Shown: positions 19,317 to 29,000, counted from the stretch's first letter. The stretch is DNA of 64,000 nt from Streptomyces sp. CBMA123 (GCF_014596465.1 NZ_MECK01000013.1:19746-83745); one strand, 5' to 3'. The notes: generated by a model not told the origin, from the letters alone. A program made the numbers and translations.

Positions 19317-20029
19317 GCCCGGGGCCCGGGGCTCATTCCCTTCGGCGCGCAGCCGGCCGAGTGGAAGTAAATCAGAAATAGATTATTCGCGGGGAGCTAT
19401 CCGCCGCAAGAAAAGGGGGCGCATTTATGCAATGCAGCGCCTAGTGTGAAGGTAGGAATAGCTCACGCCGTCGATGATCCGGCGAAATGAAACGGCTTGT
19501 TTCGTCCCCTCGGGCCCGGATTTGACGGCGAATGGCGGCGGGCCATTGGTCCCGGCAATCAGTGGAGCCTTTTGGGGCAAACTTCCTCCGGGTGCACAAG
19601 GGTGGCCGGCGACTCGCTCACGGAAATTCCGCACCGACCTGGCCGAAATCAGCCGTTCCGCATGTGCGCGTCGCGGCCGGGGAAAGCGTCCTGGTGGGGA
19701 TTGCGCTGCAGGACCGGCCAACCTCGGCCGGAGGACCGGCGCGCCGACGCACGGGCGACGTCGCGAGGCGAAGCCCGCCCCGGCCGTGCGCCGGTCAACC
19801 CGACGTCGCACCGACGTTGGAGGCACCGTCGACGAGGGGCGGCCTCCAGTGGCACCGTCACCGCGAGGAGCTGCGCCGCAGGCGCATCCCCGAGAACGAT
19901 CTCGCCTGAGGAAGTGTTGGGTGATTGATCAACTTCATGGCGTGATCCGCTGGTGGTGATCTTTGCGTCGGGCTGACCGCGAAGATCACCGTCATGTGTG
20001 TCGCCTGAAAGCCTTTCTATGACTCGTCG
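19317..20029. other. Non-coding stretch upstream of the IS5 fragment
   Basis: About 700 bp without a supported gene. The last 120 bp probably include the left end of the IS5-type fragment that follows. The AT-rich 19360-19440 part may hold the promoter of the leftward HATPase gene. Confidence 0.4.
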
Positions 20030-20322
20030 TTGACGGATTCTCAGTGGGCGGTGATCGAGCCGCTGCTGCCGATGCGGGATCCGCGCCGGGCGGGTCGCCG
20101 GCTGAAGTTCCCTCGTCGGCTGATAGTCGACACGGTCTTGTCTGTGCTGGTCAGTGGCTGCGCCTGGCGGCTGGTGCCGCACGACCTGGCCCCCTGGGAC
20201 GCGGCTTGCCGGTGGTTTCGCGTGTGGGCGGCGAACGGCATCTGGGACCGGGTCCACGACGCGCTGCGCGACCGGGCCCGGGTCGCGGACGGCCGGGGCC
20301 CGCAGCCCTCGGCGGCGGAGTG
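20030..20322 (+). pseudogene. IS5-family transposase, amino-terminal fragment
   Basis: About 97 residues matching the start of an IS5-type DDE transposase: TDSQWAVIEPLLP, then VDTVLSVLVSGCAWRLVPHD and a WDRVHDALRDRAR segment. The reading frame leaves homology at about 20322, before the first catalytic Asp, so only a 5' fragment remains. A TTG at 20030 would be the start. The conserved dyad element, copy 3, lies about 150 bp beyond the break. Confidence 0.8.
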
Positions 20323-20473
20323 CTTCTGCCGGCTCTTGCGGAGACGACCCGACGCGGGCCGGTGCGATGAGACTCGCACCGGCCCGCGGATCCAATTTCC
20401 TCGAACGGGGTACGGCAGCGCGCCACTTCAGCGACTAGGCGCAAGCCGGAAGCGCTGGCAGACACCGCAGCTG

Positions 20474-20544
20474 CTTACCCCCGGAGAGGATGGGTGACCC
20501 ACCCGGTTCGGATGCACCCAGTTACTCATCAGGCCGAAATAGCC
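20474..20544 (-). promoter_or_regulatory. Conserved upstream dyad element, copy 3
   Basis: The plus strand reads CCCCCGGAGAGGATGGGTGA, CCCACCCGG, thirteen bases, AGTTACTCA. It is close to copies 1 and 2, with the dyad TGGG-TGA-CCCA. Read in the same sense it would face left, where only the IS5 fragment remains; any gene it once served has been lost. It is also 100 bp past the end of the leftward 740-codon gene. Confidence 0.6.
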
Positions 20545-20641
20545 GCAATCCCCCGACCGGTCGATTCACCCGTACGGTCGAGCGCGCCGGAAGTACAAAA
20601 CGCTTGTGCGACCGGACCGGAAGCCCTTCCGTAGGAACTTT

Positions 20642-22864
20642 TCATATCCCGATCCGTCCGCTCGGAAATTTGGACACCATATCCGGAGGCGACTGCCCGT
20701 TGATCGCGGAATACCACGTGCGGGAACCGGCCGGGATCAAACGGCGGCGATCACGGCACAATGACCGCAGGCTCGATCGGAATGGCAGGAGCCGGACCCG
20801 GGGTGAGGATCCCGTCGGGCTGTCCCCGCCCCCGCGTCGGCCTCTGGCGCCGACGGGCAACCGGCGGACCATCGGAGAGGTGGACCCGGCGGGGGGTTCC
20901 GCGGTGGCGTCTCGCAGGCACGGCCGCGCTGCGGCGGCCGTGCCGGTCTTCCCCGCATCGGGTCGGCCGTCCCCCCGCGGAGCGGGATCGGACGCCGCTA
21001 CGGCTTCCGGGGGCGCGTCACGGGGCCCGGTCCCATGTCCGGGCACCTGGCCGACGTTTCTCCGACCGGCGGCCTCGTGAGTGGAGGCCCCGGTGGCGCC
21101 CCGCCGGTGGCGAGCGGCGTCGGCGGGGCGGGCCGTCGGCAGAGCCTCGCCACCCTGGGCACAGGTCCGCTCCCGCTCGAGCCGGCGAGCAACGAGCCGC
21201 CGGCGAAGGATTGTTCCTTCCGACTCGTCACCCCCTGCCGCCGACCGGTCGGCGGGTCCGCTCGCACCGGGCGCGACCCGCATCGTGAGCGGGTCTGTCG
21301 AGGGTGGCGCGTGGCCGGACGGCTCCCACTGTTCCCGAAGCCGGCGGCAGGCGGCAGCGGCGGCGGCGGGACCGCAGGAACGGCAGGTTTCGGGATCGTC
21401 GGCGTCGCGGGCGACCAGGGGCCCGCGGCAGAGCGCGCACTCAGGGCTTCGGACCGGCCTGCTCCCGGTGACCGTCTCGCTCGCCCGGTCGACGACCTTG
21501 ATCAGCCAGGGCAGCGGGGAGACCACCGAGGACCACGGCACGGCGCCGACCGGCTCCCTGCGGCGCGCGAACTCCCACGCCGACTCAAGGGCTTCGAGGA
21601 CCACCGCACCGTGGATATCGGGGGATGTGCCGTAGTCGGCGAATGTTGCGACGATGTGCTGAGCGAGAAGGTCGAGCTGCCGCTCGGTCAGCCGGTCCGC
21701 CAGTTGCCTCGGCAGGCGGCTCAGGGCCGACGACGCGGCTTGCCGGCCCCATCGCTTCTGCTCGTCGGTCACCGACCGGATCGTCTTCCGGTCGGTCTGC
21801 CGTCCGTCGCGCCTTGCCGGGCCTGCTGCGTCCCCATCGGTTCCCGCCGCGTGGTCTCGCGCGCGGGTGCGCACGGTTGCCGGTTCGCGGGACGGACAAC
21901 CGCCCACGACCGCAGGCGTGTTCAGCAGGTCATGTTGGGAGGATCGTGTTTCTGCCACCGAATAGGGGGTGGCCAGTGTCACCGGAGCGGGGGGATCGGC
22001 TGTCACCGAACCGGCGGCCTCCCGGCAAGGGTCGAGCGAGTCGCCGTGACGGGAATCCGGTCCGGTGGCGAGGACCCCAACACCGTCGCCCGCGGACCCG
22101 CCCGCGGATCGCGGCGCGGGGACGTGCCCGCTCGGGAGGGACTCCGGCTGCCCGTTCGGTACGCGCAAGGGCACGGGATGGACGACGTATCTGTACGCCC
22201 TCCTCCCGCCGGCTCGTCGGCTCACCCACCCCTGGGCCAGGAGTTCGGCCACCGCTTCACGGGCCGTTGCCTCCTTCATCCCGCACTCGCGCGCGATCCG
22301 CACGACGGGAGTCGGTTCGGGGAAGTGCTGCCGCAGGGTGAGCAGGGCATAGACCTTGAACCGGGTGCCGGCCAGAGACGCCCGGGCGTACGAGCCGACG
22401 CACACGGTCAGCTCGTCGTCGGCAGGCGGACGGACGCGTCGGTTCATGGTTCCGGTGGCAGGATTCCGAGTCGCTCGAACCAGGTCCTTGGCCTTCGCTC
22501 TGGCGATCAGACGGTTGACACCGCCCCGTGACAGCCCGAGCTGCCGCCCGAGGGTCTCGTCGGCAGCGAAGCAGAATCCCGACTTCCAGCCGTAGTCCTG
22601 CACCAGCGTCACGACCCGGATCAGGTCGCCGGTCAAGTCCCTGTCACTGAGCCACACCGCCGGGAACCGGGTGGCGGGCAGGCCGTCCCGCCCAGGGCCC
22701 TGGGCCCGCCCGCGAGCAGGCCCGGGGCCCTGGGCCCGCTCCGTGCACGCAGCGCCCGAGTACGGCGGGCTCACGGAGCACCGCCGAAAGCCCGACGCCC
22801 GCCCGCTTCGCTGCCCGGCCCGCCCGGCCGCCCGTCGACGCCCGGATCGGTCGACGGGCGACAC
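20642..22864 (-). CDS. Large helix-turn-helix protein with zinc ribbon, plasmid-replication-like
   Basis: A frame of up to 740 residues. A recognisable winged-helix-like region spans about residues 65-240 (FPAVWLSDRDLTGDLIRVV; LGLSRGGVNRLIARAKAKDL; GMKEATAREAVAELLAQGWV), giving two successive helix-turn-helix units. A C-x2-C...C-x2-C zinc-ribbon motif (CALCRGP...CRSCG) lies near residue 480. The rest is Arg/Ala/Pro-rich. The arrangement resembles HTH proteins of Streptomyces plasmids and integrative elements. The first 60 codons are low-complexity (repeated GGGCCCTGGGCCC at 22690-22740) and may be untranslated; GTG at 22864 or 22774 are candidates. Function is inferred, not shown. Confidence 0.5.
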   Translation of the reverse strand: MSPVDRSGRRRAAGRAGQRSGRASGFRRCSVSPPYSGAACTERAQGPGPARGRAQGPGRDGLPATRFPAVWLSDRDLTGDLIRVVTLVQDYGWKSGFCFAADETLGRQLGLSRGGVNRLIARAKAKDLVRATRNPATGTMNRRVRPPADDELTVCVGSYARASLAGTRFKVYALLTLRQHFPEPTPVVRIARECGMKEATAREAVAELLAQGWVSRRAGGRRAYRYVVHPVPLRVPNGQPESLPSGHVPAPRSAGGSAGDGVGVLATGPDSRHGDSLDPCREAAGSVTADPPAPVTLATPYSVAETRSSQHDLLNTPAVVGGCPSREPATVRTRARDHAAGTDGDAAGPARRDGRQTDRKTIRSVTDEQKRWGRQAASSALSRLPRQLADRLTERQLDLLAQHIVATFADYGTSPDIHGAVVLEALESAWEFARRREPVGAVPWSSVVSPLPWLIKVVDRASETVTGSRPVRSPECALCRGPLVARDADDPETCRSCGPAAAAAACRRLREQWEPSGHAPPSTDPLTMRVAPGASGPADRSAAGGDESEGTILRRRLVARRLERERTCAQGGEALPTARPADAARHRRGATGASTHEAAGRRNVGQVPGHGTGPRDAPPEAVAASDPAPRGDGRPDAGKTGTAAAARPCLRDATAEPPAGSTSPMVRRLPVGARGRRGGGDSPTGSSPRVRLLPFRSSLRSLCRDRRRLIPAGSRTWYSAINGQSPPDMVSKFPSGRIGI

Positions 22865-23355
22865 GCCAGCCGTCCCGAAGGCGCCGAGACGACCCTTTCC
22901 CCGGCCGGCTCCATTCGAGCGGTGGTCACTCGCGCTCGAGATCCCGTTTGGGGAGGTCCTTTGAGGTTTCGCTCATTCAGATGCCTGCGTCCTCCCCAGG
23001 GAAGGACGGAACGGCGGATCACGACATGGGCGGGGAGCGGCTGGCAGATTCTGATTCGGTGATGCAAAATGGCAGTGCCTACTTACGGACGTGTGAGAAG
23101 GCAACAGCCCGTCAGGACACAGGTTCTCGCCTGATCCCGAGTGTGCGGACGGGCCGAGGCAGCGGTGAGTTTCCGTCGTCGAATCGGGCATGTGGTCGGC
23201 GACGACGGATACAGGGCGTTCAGACACCGAGGCATGTGATTGGTGCACAGACGGTGAAGGTCCGGTGGTGCGGACCAAGCCGTCTCCGTGCTGCTAGGTC
23301 ACGTCAAAAGCTCCCCGCAGGGGGGCACGGTGATTGAAGAGGGTCGAATGAACGA

Positions 23356-23385
23356 GCAGAAGCGATCACAAGTGGTCGCTTCTGC
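23356..23385. terminator. Hairpin, 14-bp arms
   Basis: Arms 23356-23369 and 23372-23385 pair with one G-T type mismatch around a 2-nt loop. It could be a terminator, although no gene ends just before it. Confidence 0.5.
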
Positions 23386-23453
23386 CTGACGTGGTTTCGA
23401 GTCCTGGCGCCCTAGGGGTGATCTGGAACAGCGATGTCGCACCGGCTGCACCC

Positions 23454-23502
23454 GATCAGCCGTCCGGACTCACCGGACTCACCGAAGTCCGGACGGCTGA
23501 TC
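23454..23502. repeat. Inverted repeat, 17-bp perfect arms
   Basis: Arms 23454-23470 and 23486-23502 are perfect complements separated by 15 bp. It may be a second terminator or a protein-binding site. No adjacent gene decides between these. Confidence 0.55.
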
Positions 23503-24104
23503 CACGACTGAACCAAGTCTCGACCAAGAGTACTCCTCCCATCACAGAGTGTGAATACCTCTCGTGTACGACTCATCGCAGGGGCCCACTGGACCCGGCC
23601 ACAGGCAGTAGTTCGTTCGAGTCGGCAAGAACGAACAGCTCGAACGCTTGGCAGTGGGGTTCGATCATCCGCCCGGAGCGTTACGCGTGACGGCGACGGC
23701 AGGACGCCGACGGCCATGATGCGGCATCCAGCGGTCCTGTCACCAGTCACCCGAAACGGGAAACGTGCAACCGGCCATTTCACGCACGCAATCCGAGCGT
23801 CTGTTAATCGGATGACCGAATCGGAAAGGGGCGCAGCGGCGGCCGTCCGGCCGACCGAAGGCCGGCTACCGAGCGGCTCCGCGCGCGGGTGCACCCCGCT
23901 GGGGAGAATTGCAAAGCATCCGGCACCGTTCGAGGCCCTCCCGCCATGAAAGAGGGGAAGCCGAGCGAGCGGACGGGGTCGCGCTCGCTTCGACCGTCCC
24001 CATCCGAGGCCAGCCGCAAGAACGCCGCACGCTCGGCAAGGAGCTCGGCGGCCTGGGTAAAAGCTCCGAGCGCCGGCAGCCTGAGCATATTTCAGGACAC
24101 CCGG

Positions 24105-24398
24105 ATGCCGTACATTTCCCGGCGATTAGCCCATCGTTGTCGGGGCATGAGTCCAACAACAGTCAAGCCGCGTCCTCCATTGCCGCTGGAGCGGGACCGG
24201 ATCTGCAGTGTCGGTGACAACTGGCTATTCGTTCCGGACCGGACCAATCCCGCGGGCGACCTGGAAATCGGTTATCTCGTGAAGAACGGCGAACGCGTGG
24301 TGCTGACGCATTGCTCACGCCAGCTGGCCGAACTCTTCCGCATCCTGCGCCGACTCGAGTTCGAGTTCTCGACGCGGCTGCAACGATCAGAGGAATAA
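24105..24398 (+). CDS. Hypothetical protein upstream of the DUF2637 gene
   Basis: A 97-residue soluble protein with no recognised domain. Residues 30-97 look the most coherent (DNWLFVPDRTNPAGDLEIGY, then LTHCSRQLAELFRILRRLEF). Start ATG at 24105 has AGGA seven bases upstream; an internal ATG at 24147 is the alternative. It ends 57 bp before the DUF2637 gene, in the same direction, so the two are likely co-transcribed. Confidence 0.5.
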   Translation: MPYISRRLAHRCRGMSPTTVKPRPPLPLERDRICSVGDNWLFVPDRTNPAGDLEIGYLVKNGERVVLTHCSRQLAELFRILRRLEFEFSTRLQRSEE

Positions 24399-24455
24399 AC
24401 GGGCTGATTGAGAGCGCCGGCCGCGATCCACGATGACGCATACAGGAGGACTGCT

Positions 24456-25166
24456 TTGTACGAGTCGACGGACATCGATTTCAGCCCCTACTACACGCCT
24501 GGATTCAACCCCGACGACGGGGTCATACACAACCGCTCACTCTGGCCGTCCGCCGGGCAGCTGTCCGCCGACCTGTCCTATCCGGTCGTCAACGGCTGGG
24601 CCGATCCGGGGATGCTTCCGCATTCTTCGAACGCGGAAGCGGTCGAGGAGGAGGCCGGCCTGCCGGCCATGGGGTTCCACCCCCAGTTGATCGCCGCCCG
24701 CCGGGAGCATCGCGCCCGCCCGGCACGCCGCCGACCCGACATCCTCGGATCCGTCATCGGATTCCTGACGCTGACGATCGTCACTGCGGTCTGCATCCTC
24801 GGTTGGATGATCTCCTACCACCCGCTGCGGGACGTGGCCCTTTCGCAGCTGCCGAGGGGTCTGTCCCAGTACTGGCCGGTCGTCGTCTACGGACCGTGGA
24901 TGGTCGCCTCCCTCTCCGTTCTGCGTGCCGCGCTGGGAGGGCGCAGGATGGCGAACTCCTGGACGGTCATCATGGTATTCGCGGGCATCGCCAGCCTCCT
25001 GTGCATCATCAACACACCCTGCACGATGCCCGAGGCCGTCGTCGCGGGGCTTCCGCCGGTGACGGCTGTGGTGTCCTTGCAGCAGCTGGTGCGCCAGCTG
25101 CTCGTCGCCCGACAGGAGCCCCAGGAGGACCGTCGGCAGAAACCCTCGCACCGGGCATCTCGGTAG
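24456..25166 (+). CDS. DUF2637-type membrane protein (SpdB-like)
   Basis: A 236-residue protein with a soluble amino-terminal third and four predicted membrane segments: SVIGFLTLTIVTAVCILGWM, the YWPVVVYGPWMVASLSVLRA region, WTVIMVFAGIASLLCII, and AVVAGLPPVTAVVSLQQLV. The PLRDVALSQLP...VYGPWMVASLSVLRAAL pattern is typical of DUF2637 proteins of Streptomyces chromosomes and conjugative elements, where relatives are linked to plasmid spread or regulation. Start is TTG at 24456, supported by AGGAGG six bases upstream. The tail RRQKPSHRASR is basic and cytoplasmic. Confidence 0.75.
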   Translation: MYESTDIDFSPYYTPGFNPDDGVIHNRSLWPSAGQLSADLSYPVVNGWADPGMLPHSSNAEAVEEEAGLPAMGFHPQLIAARREHRARPARRRPDILGSVIGFLTLTIVTAVCILGWMISYHPLRDVALSQLPRGLSQYWPVVVYGPWMVASLSVLRAALGGRRMANSWTVIMVFAGIASLLCIINTPCTMPEAVVAGLPPVTAVVSLQQLVRQLLVARQEPQEDRRQKPSHRASR

Positions 25167-25822
25167 CACATGAACAACACGGCGCCTGCATTCTCCGCCC
25201 GTCCGTGCGGGAATCCGAAGATTCTCTTTCAGGGTCATCGCCGCGCGCATGGCGATGATCGGCAGGAAGCGGCCGCGACCGATCCGGGAATCCCCGGCGT
25301 CCCCGCCCCGACCGGCAGCCCGACCGCGAGTGATTGACGCGCGCTGGCACTCCCCTTCTCTGCCAGGAGGGGCGCCGCACTGTTCCAGGTCGGCACGCCA
25401 CTGGATGCGGGCGGCGTCCGGCCGTTGCTCCAGATCGAGCACTGTCCCGGCTGCACCGTTCCCGATTTCGGTCCGGCAGCGACCACGGTTCACATGCCAG
25501 GCCCACCAAGCACGCTCTCACACCAACCTGCCGCCGATCCGCTGCCCACGCGGGACCCCACGATCGCTGCGCCCTCCTTCCTCCCCGCCCACGTTGCTGC
25601 TCGCTGGGCAACGGATCGGGCATGCCGAACCGAGCGCCCCTGGCGAGGCGGGTCACATCAGATTGGCCCAATAGGGTGAATCGTCCACCTTTCGGGTGAC
25701 CTCACGTTTGGCGCGGGTAACTACGGAATGCGTGCGACGGGCTGCAGACCGTAGCCGCACCCGGGCGCTGAACTCATACGGCCGGTAACCATGCTCCGAC
25801 GGAATTGAAAGGAACGAGACTC
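25167..25822. other. Non-coding stretch before the micropeptide
   Basis: About 650 bp without a supported gene. The part near 25670-25740 (GGGTGACCTC, GGGTAACTACGG) probably carries the promoter for the following micropeptide frame. Confidence 0.4.
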
Positions 25823-25876
25823 ATGCTCCTCACTCTGCTCGGTAACATCGTGGCCTTCCTCGGCTGGCTGCTCTAG
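25823..25876 (+). CDS. 17-residue hydrophobic micropeptide
   Basis: A tiny frame encoding MLLTLLGNIVAFLGWLL, almost wholly hydrophobic and long enough for one short membrane helix. AAAGGA lies nine bases before the ATG at 25823. A strong GC-rich hairpin terminator begins 27 bp after the stop, making a compact transcription unit. Small hydrophobic peptides of this kind can be membrane toxins or regulators of membrane proteins, but no family is recognised. The evidence is the ribosome site, the frame and the terminator together. Confidence 0.5.
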   Translation: MLLTLLGNIVAFLGWLL

Positions 25877-25902
25877 CGGTTGTCGACCCACCCGGCGGCG
25901 AG

Positions 25903-25936
25903 CCGGCCCCGTCCACGCGTTCGGTGACGGGGCCGG
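25903..25936 (+). terminator. Hairpin terminator after the micropeptide
   Basis: An 11-bp perfect GC stem (25903-25913 with 25926-25936) and a 12-nt loop, shortly after the stop codon at 25874. Confidence 0.75.
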
Positions 25937-26253
25937 ACTCACCAAGAGTCCGCCGCGACTCCGAGATGTCCGGTCACTGACGCCATCCCATGCCGCACGC
26001 CGGCCGGGCCTCGCCAACCGCGGCAAGCCGGCCCTGGTCGCGCAACGGCACCGTGACGGCCTCTCCGGGCGAGCGCGACCCCTCGGCCGCACAGGCCCTC
26101 GACAGCCCGGGACCGGCCTTCACCTCCACCGGCAGCGGGAACAGTTCCACAACCGGAAGAAGCCGGCGTCGCGTGCGGGCTGTTCGGGCGATCCCGTACG
26201 ACCGACTCTTGTCACTCATTTGATGGTTTGTGTCACTTTGAGCAGTAGAACCG

Positions 26254-26966
26254 GTGGTCGCCCCCGTCGGCCTCTCCCCGCGGGGGGGGGTAGCACTGAC
26301 CCCGGACGGAGGACGCGCCTCTGTCGCGAACCGGGCGTCGAACACCATCAGCGTGATCGACACCGCCACCACCACCGCCACTGGCAGCATCCCGGTCGGC
26401 AACGGCCCCGTCTGCGTCGCGGTCACCCCTGCCGGGAACCGGCTGTACGTGACGGACAACATCGACAACGCCGTCAGCGTGATCGCCCTGACGCTCGTGT
26501 CCGACCACGGCACCACCGCTGGTGGCACCATCGTGACCCCCCGAGGTCACGACCTGGCCGCAGCCACCTCGGTGCGCTTCGACGCCCGAACGGCCACCAT
26601 CGAGTCCGCCACCGATACCACCGTCACCATCCCCGCCGTCCCGTCCCCCGGCCCAATCCCCGCCACCGTCATCACCCCGGCGGCAGCGCCGGCGGCCTGA
26701 CCTTCGTCCACCTGGACATCCCCACCGTGAGTGGCGCCAGCCCCGCCTCCGGACCCACCGGGGTGGCCGCCGTCACCCTTACCGGAAACCACCTGGCCAC
26801 CACCCAGGAGCCCACCTTCGACGGCACGCCCGCACGGTTCACCGTCGCCTCCGACCAGATGATCACCGCCACCGCCCCACCCCGCTGCCGACATCACCAT
26901 CACCGTCACCACCCTCGGCGGCAGCACCAGCGACACCTGTACCTACCTCGACGCCCCGCCATCTGA
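26254..26966 (+). pseudogene. YVTN beta-propeller / IPT protein pseudogene
   Basis: The frame opens with beta-propeller-like repeats (ALTPDGGRASVANRASNTIS, VIDTATTTATGSIPVGNGP, NRLYVTDNIDNAVSVI), as in YVTN proteins, and passes into a degraded IPT unit. It stops at 26700. A second IPT unit (VSGASPASGPTGVAAVTLTG, DGTPARFTVASDQMITATAP) continues in another frame to about 26966 with further frame breaks. Intact relatives fuse a propeller with IPT repeats. The amino end is also missing. It belongs to the same family as the three IPT genes to the left. Confidence 0.7.
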
Positions 26967-27253
26967 CCCTGCCGCCGACCCGGCCCGTCCCCGGGACGCG
27001 TCGCACGCCTGCGAGCCCCATGGCGGGGGTGACCAAGAGGACATCGACGCCCTGCTCGACGGCGTAACCCCGGTATGGCACGCCGCGGCAGATGCCGGCC
27101 GCGGCGTGCTCGGCGCGCACTTCATCCCCTGACGCGTTGGCACGGAGCGGAATCCGACGGGTCCCGCTGTGCACTGCGGGACCCGTGGTTACCGTTCGCG
27201 CTGGTCAGCCCGTCGAATGGCGACAACAGGCCCGCCCGGCAGACGTGATGCGC

Positions 27254-27345
27254 CCGGCTACCCCCGCTGCTGCGGGGAGAATCCGCCCCGTAGACCTTCC
27301 CCAACCCCATCCCGGGCTGATCCCCGCTCAGGCGGGGAGCACCAC
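27254..27345. CRISPR. Two-repeat type I-E CRISPR remnant
   Basis: Two degenerate repeats, near 27256-27284 (GGCTACCCCCGCTGCTGCGG, then GGAGA) and 27315-27343 (GGCTGATCCCCGCTCAGGCG, then GGGAGCACC). They share the CCCCGCT and GCGGGGAG cores at a 60-bp spacing. Length, sequence and period fit type I-E repeats of actinobacteria (about 29 bp plus a 32-bp spacer). Only one spacer remains, and the first repeat is mutated at both ends. The adjacent cas6e fragment supports the call. Confidence 0.6.
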
Positions 27346-27389
27346 GGCAGAGGGCCGCGAGGCGACCGCGCAGCCCGGCAGCCGCCCTC

Positions 27390-27524
27390 CTACGCATCCG
27401 CCGTCGGCCGTACCAGCAGCAGTCCCGCGCTGTAGGAGCGGGCGCGGCCGACGCCGGTGGCGATGGTGCCGGTAAAGGCATGCGGGTCGGTGACGGTGAG
27501 GGTGCCCTTGATCTCGGCGGTCAT
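27390..27524 (-). pseudogene. cas6e: cas6e carboxyl-terminal fragment
   Basis: About 44 residues, TAEIKGTLTVTDPHAF...ATGVGRARSYSAGLLLVRP, match the end of the type I-E crRNA endonuclease Cas6e, including the glycine-rich GxGRAxxYxxGLL segment. Everything upstream of this tail is absent or unrecognisable, and no cas1, cas2, cas3 or other Cascade gene is nearby. The fragment reads toward the two-repeat CRISPR remnant 45 bp away, as expected for an eroded locus. It cannot process CRISPR RNA. Confidence 0.65.
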
Positions 27525-27813
27525 CAGCTGGTCCTGGACCGAGGAGGCCGGGACCCGGCCTTCGTGATGCGGGCGCCGCCCGCTGCGTAAAGGCCCATCT
27601 CTCACTTCCTGCTGGGAGTCGGTTGTGCCAGCGTGATGCTCGCTCCCGGCGGTGCCTGCCGTCTCCTCCTCTCGAGCACCTGCCTGTCCGCGCGTCTTGA
27701 GCGGTGGTCACTGAGGGAGCGCAAGTCCCCCTCCCGGGGGCCAGCCCCCGGACCCCCGCTGGGGACTTCGGGTCCCCAGACCCCTTACGCTGCCGCAGTC
27801 CACTCCGTCCTCA

Positions 27814-27850
27814 GCCGGATGACACCGCCGCCAAGGCGGTGTCATCCGGC
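27814..27850. terminator. Perfect 16-bp hairpin
   Basis: Arms 27814-27829 and 27835-27850 are perfect complements around a 5-nt loop. It is terminator-like, although the gene it served is gone. Confidence 0.7.
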
Positions 27851-28337
27851 TTCCGGGCGGTGCTCCCTTGCCCCTGGCCCAAGTGGTTGCTCCAGTCAGT
27901 GGTGAATCAACTGGCTGGGCGCTCCCGCCTACCAAAAACGGTCCCGAGTGGCTGCTCAGTGGTTGCTGTAGAGACGAGCCACTGAATGCGCGCCGCCCGA
28001 GGGGGAGGCTGACCAGCACATCGCTCAGGTGACCCGGGAGCTGGGAGGCCGTTCGCGGCCGAGCAGCGGTATGCAACGGCGGGTTGCCCCGGGCTCCTGG
28101 TGCGGTGAGCACGCAGTGGCCTGGAGCCGGATGGCCAAGCACCCTGAGAGGTGCTCACGTCGCTGGCGTCGTTCAGTTGCAGAAGAGGCAGAAGAGCGCA
28201 GTAGGGCGTTGACCTGCGGAAATACCTTTCGAAGCCACGATCGCCAGATCTGCTACCCCGATCGAGGGGCTGCCAAGGCTGTCCATAGGACCGCGGTGAA
28301 GTGACCACAACCTCGTGGTGACCAGATCAAGAGATCT

Positions 28338-28384
28338 GGAAACCACGATCGTACGATCGTGATTCAGTGCCGAAAAATACATCT
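28338..28384 (-). repeat. Inverted copy of the long repeat flanking the HTH pair
   Basis: Read on the minus strand it gives GATGTATTTTTCGGCACTGA, then ATCACGATCGTACGATCGTG. This matches the direct repeats at 29385 and 29549 (ATGTTTCGGCATGGAACCAC plus GATCGTGG). It lies about 150 bp upstream of the first HTH gene. Confidence 0.6.
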
Positions 28385-28538
28385 GCGGATGCCCTTGGAG
28401 GGCGGCGCGATACGAGGTCGTGAGCGCCCCCTGAAGTTGACTCAGTGACGTTTCGGTCATGTACTTTTAGGCCATCTGATCCGCTGTGGCCGACCGCGGC
28501 AGGGTCCAGGACCTATGCCCGAGGAAGGAGGGGACCAC

Positions 28539-29000
28539 GTGGCTGCCGCCGCACGGCGTCGACGCGCGCCAGCAGACGAGAACGGGGAACTTCTCCCCTT
28601 TGCTCCGTTCGCGTTCTACTCCGGACACGCGAACGTCGACAAGGAACGCGTCCGCGCCATCTGCCGCAGCAACAAGTTCACCCCGGGCGAGAAGTTCATG
28701 GTCCTCTGGTGGATCGGAACGTCGCCAGAGGGCATGGAGCCCGTGGTGATGACGGGGGCGGACATCGGCAAGGAAGTCGGCATGACGGCGGATGCCATCG
28801 GCCGGATCAGCCGCAAGCTCCTCAAACACCGGATCTTGGTCGCGGTGGGTACGTTCGGGAACTCGAAGTTGTACCGGATTACGCCCTACATCGCGTTCCA
28901 CGGTCCGGGCTACGATCAGCGTGAAGCGGTGAAGCGCTTCAACCCCCCAGACATTCCTGGGTTGGCCCCGAGAATTCGAGAGTGGTGGGAGGACCGATGA
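28539..29000 (+). CDS. Winged-helix protein, replication/regulatory type (first of a coupled pair)
   Basis: A 153-residue protein with a winged-helix-like core: KFTPGEKFMVLWWIGTSPEG, GADIGKEVGMTADAIGRISR, then LLKHRILVAVG and a beta wing. Comparable HTH proteins occur near replication regions of actinobacterial plasmids and integrative elements. I cannot name the family. GTG at 28539 is preferred because AAGGAGG lies about eight bases upstream; ATG at 28515 is the alternative. The stop overlaps the start of the next gene (ATGA), so translation is coupled. Four copies of a long repeat surround the pair, suggesting that one of the proteins binds them. Confidence 0.6.
   Translation: MAAAARRRRAPADENGELLPFAPFAFYSGHANVDKERVRAICRSNKFTPGEKFMVLWWIGTSPEGMEPVVMTGADIGKEVGMTADAIGRISRKLLKHRILVAVGTFGNSKLYRITPYIAFHGPGYDQREAVKRFNPPDIPGLAPRIREWWEDR

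Larger units (their letters stand above)
22865..24104. other. Long non-coding stretch with two hairpins
   Basis: About 1.2 kb without a supported gene. It contains inverted repeats at 23356-23385 and 23454-23502, described separately. Composition is less GC-rich than in the neighbouring genes. Confidence 0.45.
27525..28538. other. Non-coding stretch between the CRISPR relic and the HTH pair
   Basis: About 1 kb without a supported gene. It holds a terminator-like hairpin (27814-27850), short palindromes containing CGATCG, and an inverted copy of the long repeat (28338-28384). Confidence 0.45.

Noticed and set aside
22948..23337. Plus-strand frame of 129 codons
   Set aside because: Poor codon bias for this genome, no family, and no convincing ribosome site.
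25662..25740. Possible fifth copy of the dyad element
   Set aside because: It shares only GGGTGA, CCACC and GGTAACT pieces with different spacing and lacks the GGATGGG...CCCACCGG core.
28173..28460. Minus-strand frame of 95 codons
   Set aside because: It runs through the inverted long repeat and has no ribosome site or family; the repeat explains the sequence.
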